A stretch of 34,927 bases of DNA, taken from positions 1-34,927 of the forward strand of contig CAIXPS010000247.1 of NCBI GenBank assembly GCA_903921365.1. Direction: 5' to 3'. This stretch comes from an uncultured bacterium (GTDB lineage: Bacteria > Chloroflexota > Anaerolineae > J036 > Brachytrichaceae). The translations under genes were made by a program, and so were the position numbers. Position 1 is the stretch's first letter. Each line of letters starts with the position of its first letter. The notes under the pieces were generated by a model. The model searched no databases. It was given only the letters and a program-made list of their open reading frames with translations, and was not told the DNA's origin. Shown piece after piece: positions 34,215-34,927 of the stretch.

Positions 34215-34790
34215 ATGTCACTAAAGATCAACGATTTTGTCGGAGCTGTAGACGATCCATTTTGGAAAGCCATAACTAGCGAATCTGTCTATGAAGATGT
34301 TATCAAATTCAAAGATATTGATCGTAATGCCTTTTTAGTACGCTTAGCCAAGAAAATAAATAGGCACCTGCATGCGTTTCCTCCACCAGAGTATTTATAT
34401 CTTCCTAAAAGCAAGGGAATACTACGACGAATAAAAGTATACGGTCTTGAGGACAGTTCAATATATTATTACTGCGTAAAAGGCATTCAGGATACCTTAG
34501 CAAAAACTATAAAGCAGAATCCGTTTGTTTTCGGTGGATTCAGATTTACACCCGATTTGAAAATGTCTGATGAGGACCTGGATGCCATCCCGTTTGATCC
34601 TAAGTATCAAGGTGTGTTCTCGAAACATCAGTTTCGAAAGGAATGGGGTGAATACCAAAGATTAGCAGGTAGCTTAGCATCAAGAGACTTTGACCTATAT
34701 ATACACATAGATATCGCACATTTTTATGATGATATCAACCTCAATCTGCTTGAAAACAAAGTCCGTGGTGATGTGACTGAAAAAAACTAG
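34215..34790 (+). pseudogene. Truncated reverse transcriptase (RNA-directed DNA polymerase), N-terminal part
   Basis: The 191-residue product keeps the N-terminal fingers region (LPKSKGILRRIKVYGLEDSS, then FVFGGFR) and palm motif A with catalytic D166 in HIDIAHFYDDINLNLLENKV. It ends soon after, so the YxDD motif and the rest of the palm and thumb are missing, and it cannot be an active polymerase alone. This shape (fingers with KxxGxxRxI-like motif, DIxxFYDxI) fits chromosomal, defence-associated or Abi-type reverse transcriptases better than a group II intron, but the subfamily cannot be set. The gene is much more AT-rich than its neighbours, a sign of recent acquisition. A different, GC-rich sequence begins at the truncation point, near 34780. 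Confidence 0.75.
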
Positions 34791-34927
34791 GGCGGCAAAA
34801 TCAGCTTGACGAGGCGGGCCTCCAGGCTCACGAGGTAAGCAGCGGAGTCTTGCCGAAAGTGGCGCTGGCAAACTCGCGATTGACGGCGCTTGTCTAAGGA
34901 AGCCCTAAACGAACGCCAGTCTTGCAC
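34787..34927 (-). CDS. Partial ORF of unknown function at the window edge (C-terminal end)
   Basis: From the window end the minus strand reads 46 codons without a stop (beginning VQDWRSFRASLDKRRQSRVC and ending LEARLVKLILPP) and then TAG at 34789-34787. The GC content and amino-acid mix look like coding sequence and contrast with the AT-rich reverse transcriptase fragment on the other strand, whose stop overlaps this one. It could be the tail of a gene, for example of an inserted element, that truncated the reverse transcriptase. No family was recognised, and the upstream part is outside the window. Confidence 0.35.
   Translation of the reverse strand: MQDWRSFRASLDKRRQSRVCQRHFRQDSAAYLVSLEARLVKLILPP

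Overview
The window looks like a piece of a Chloroflexota genome, probably Anaerolineae-like. This is an inference from gene content and order, because no rRNA or other marker is present. The DNA is moderately GC-rich, and most genes sit in long minus-strand operons joined by 1- to 4-base stop/start overlaps. No tRNA, rRNA, CRISPR array or intact insertion sequence was seen.

Layout. (1) 1-3362, minus: the start of a complex I operon, nuoA-B-C-D-E and a partial nuoF; nuoF carries an in-frame 18-bp tandem repeat at the window edge. (2) 3653-7783, plus: a secreted His/Asp-rich repeat protein, a strong terminator hairpin, an OmpR-type response regulator, and a histidine kinase fused in one reading frame to an ApbE-type flavin transferase. 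(3) 7805-19124, minus: an 11-gene heme operon ordered regulator-hemA-hemC-hemD-hemB-radical SAM-hemQ-hemE-hemH-hemG-hemL. It covers every step from glutamyl-tRNA to heme and ends with two alternative coproheme decarboxylases: HemQ, and an AhbD/NirJ-like radical SAM protein. A near-consensus promoter precedes it, with two direct repeats next to the -35 box that the first gene's MerR/BldC-like product may bind. (4) 19271-19565: remnant of an AAA ATPase gene. (5) 19585-27647, minus: a multiheme cytochrome operon with a NapC/NrfH-like decaheme protein, a membrane TPR protein, a membrane NHL propeller, and two paralogous hexaheme cytochromes flanking an anchored octaheme cytochrome with a Pro/Thr stalk. 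(6) 27923-32808, plus: cytochrome c maturation genes (Cys-type ccmE, ccmF, a CcmI-like zinc-ribbon protein) and a diheme lipoprotein whose tail repeats the CcmI-like motif. (7) 32816-34111, minus: a calcium-loop beta-propeller resembling PL11 lyases. (8) 34215-34927: an AT-rich, truncated reverse transcriptase meeting a partial minus-strand ORF at the window edge.

The parts fit one theme: heme synthesis, heme delivery through a system I (Ccm) route, and many c-type hemes on the outer face of the membrane, beside complex I. The least familiar pieces are the kinase-ApbE fusion with its repeat-protein neighbour, the autoregulation-like promoter of the heme operon, and the cytochrome/NHL/TPR operon, which may serve extracellular or periplasmic electron transfer.
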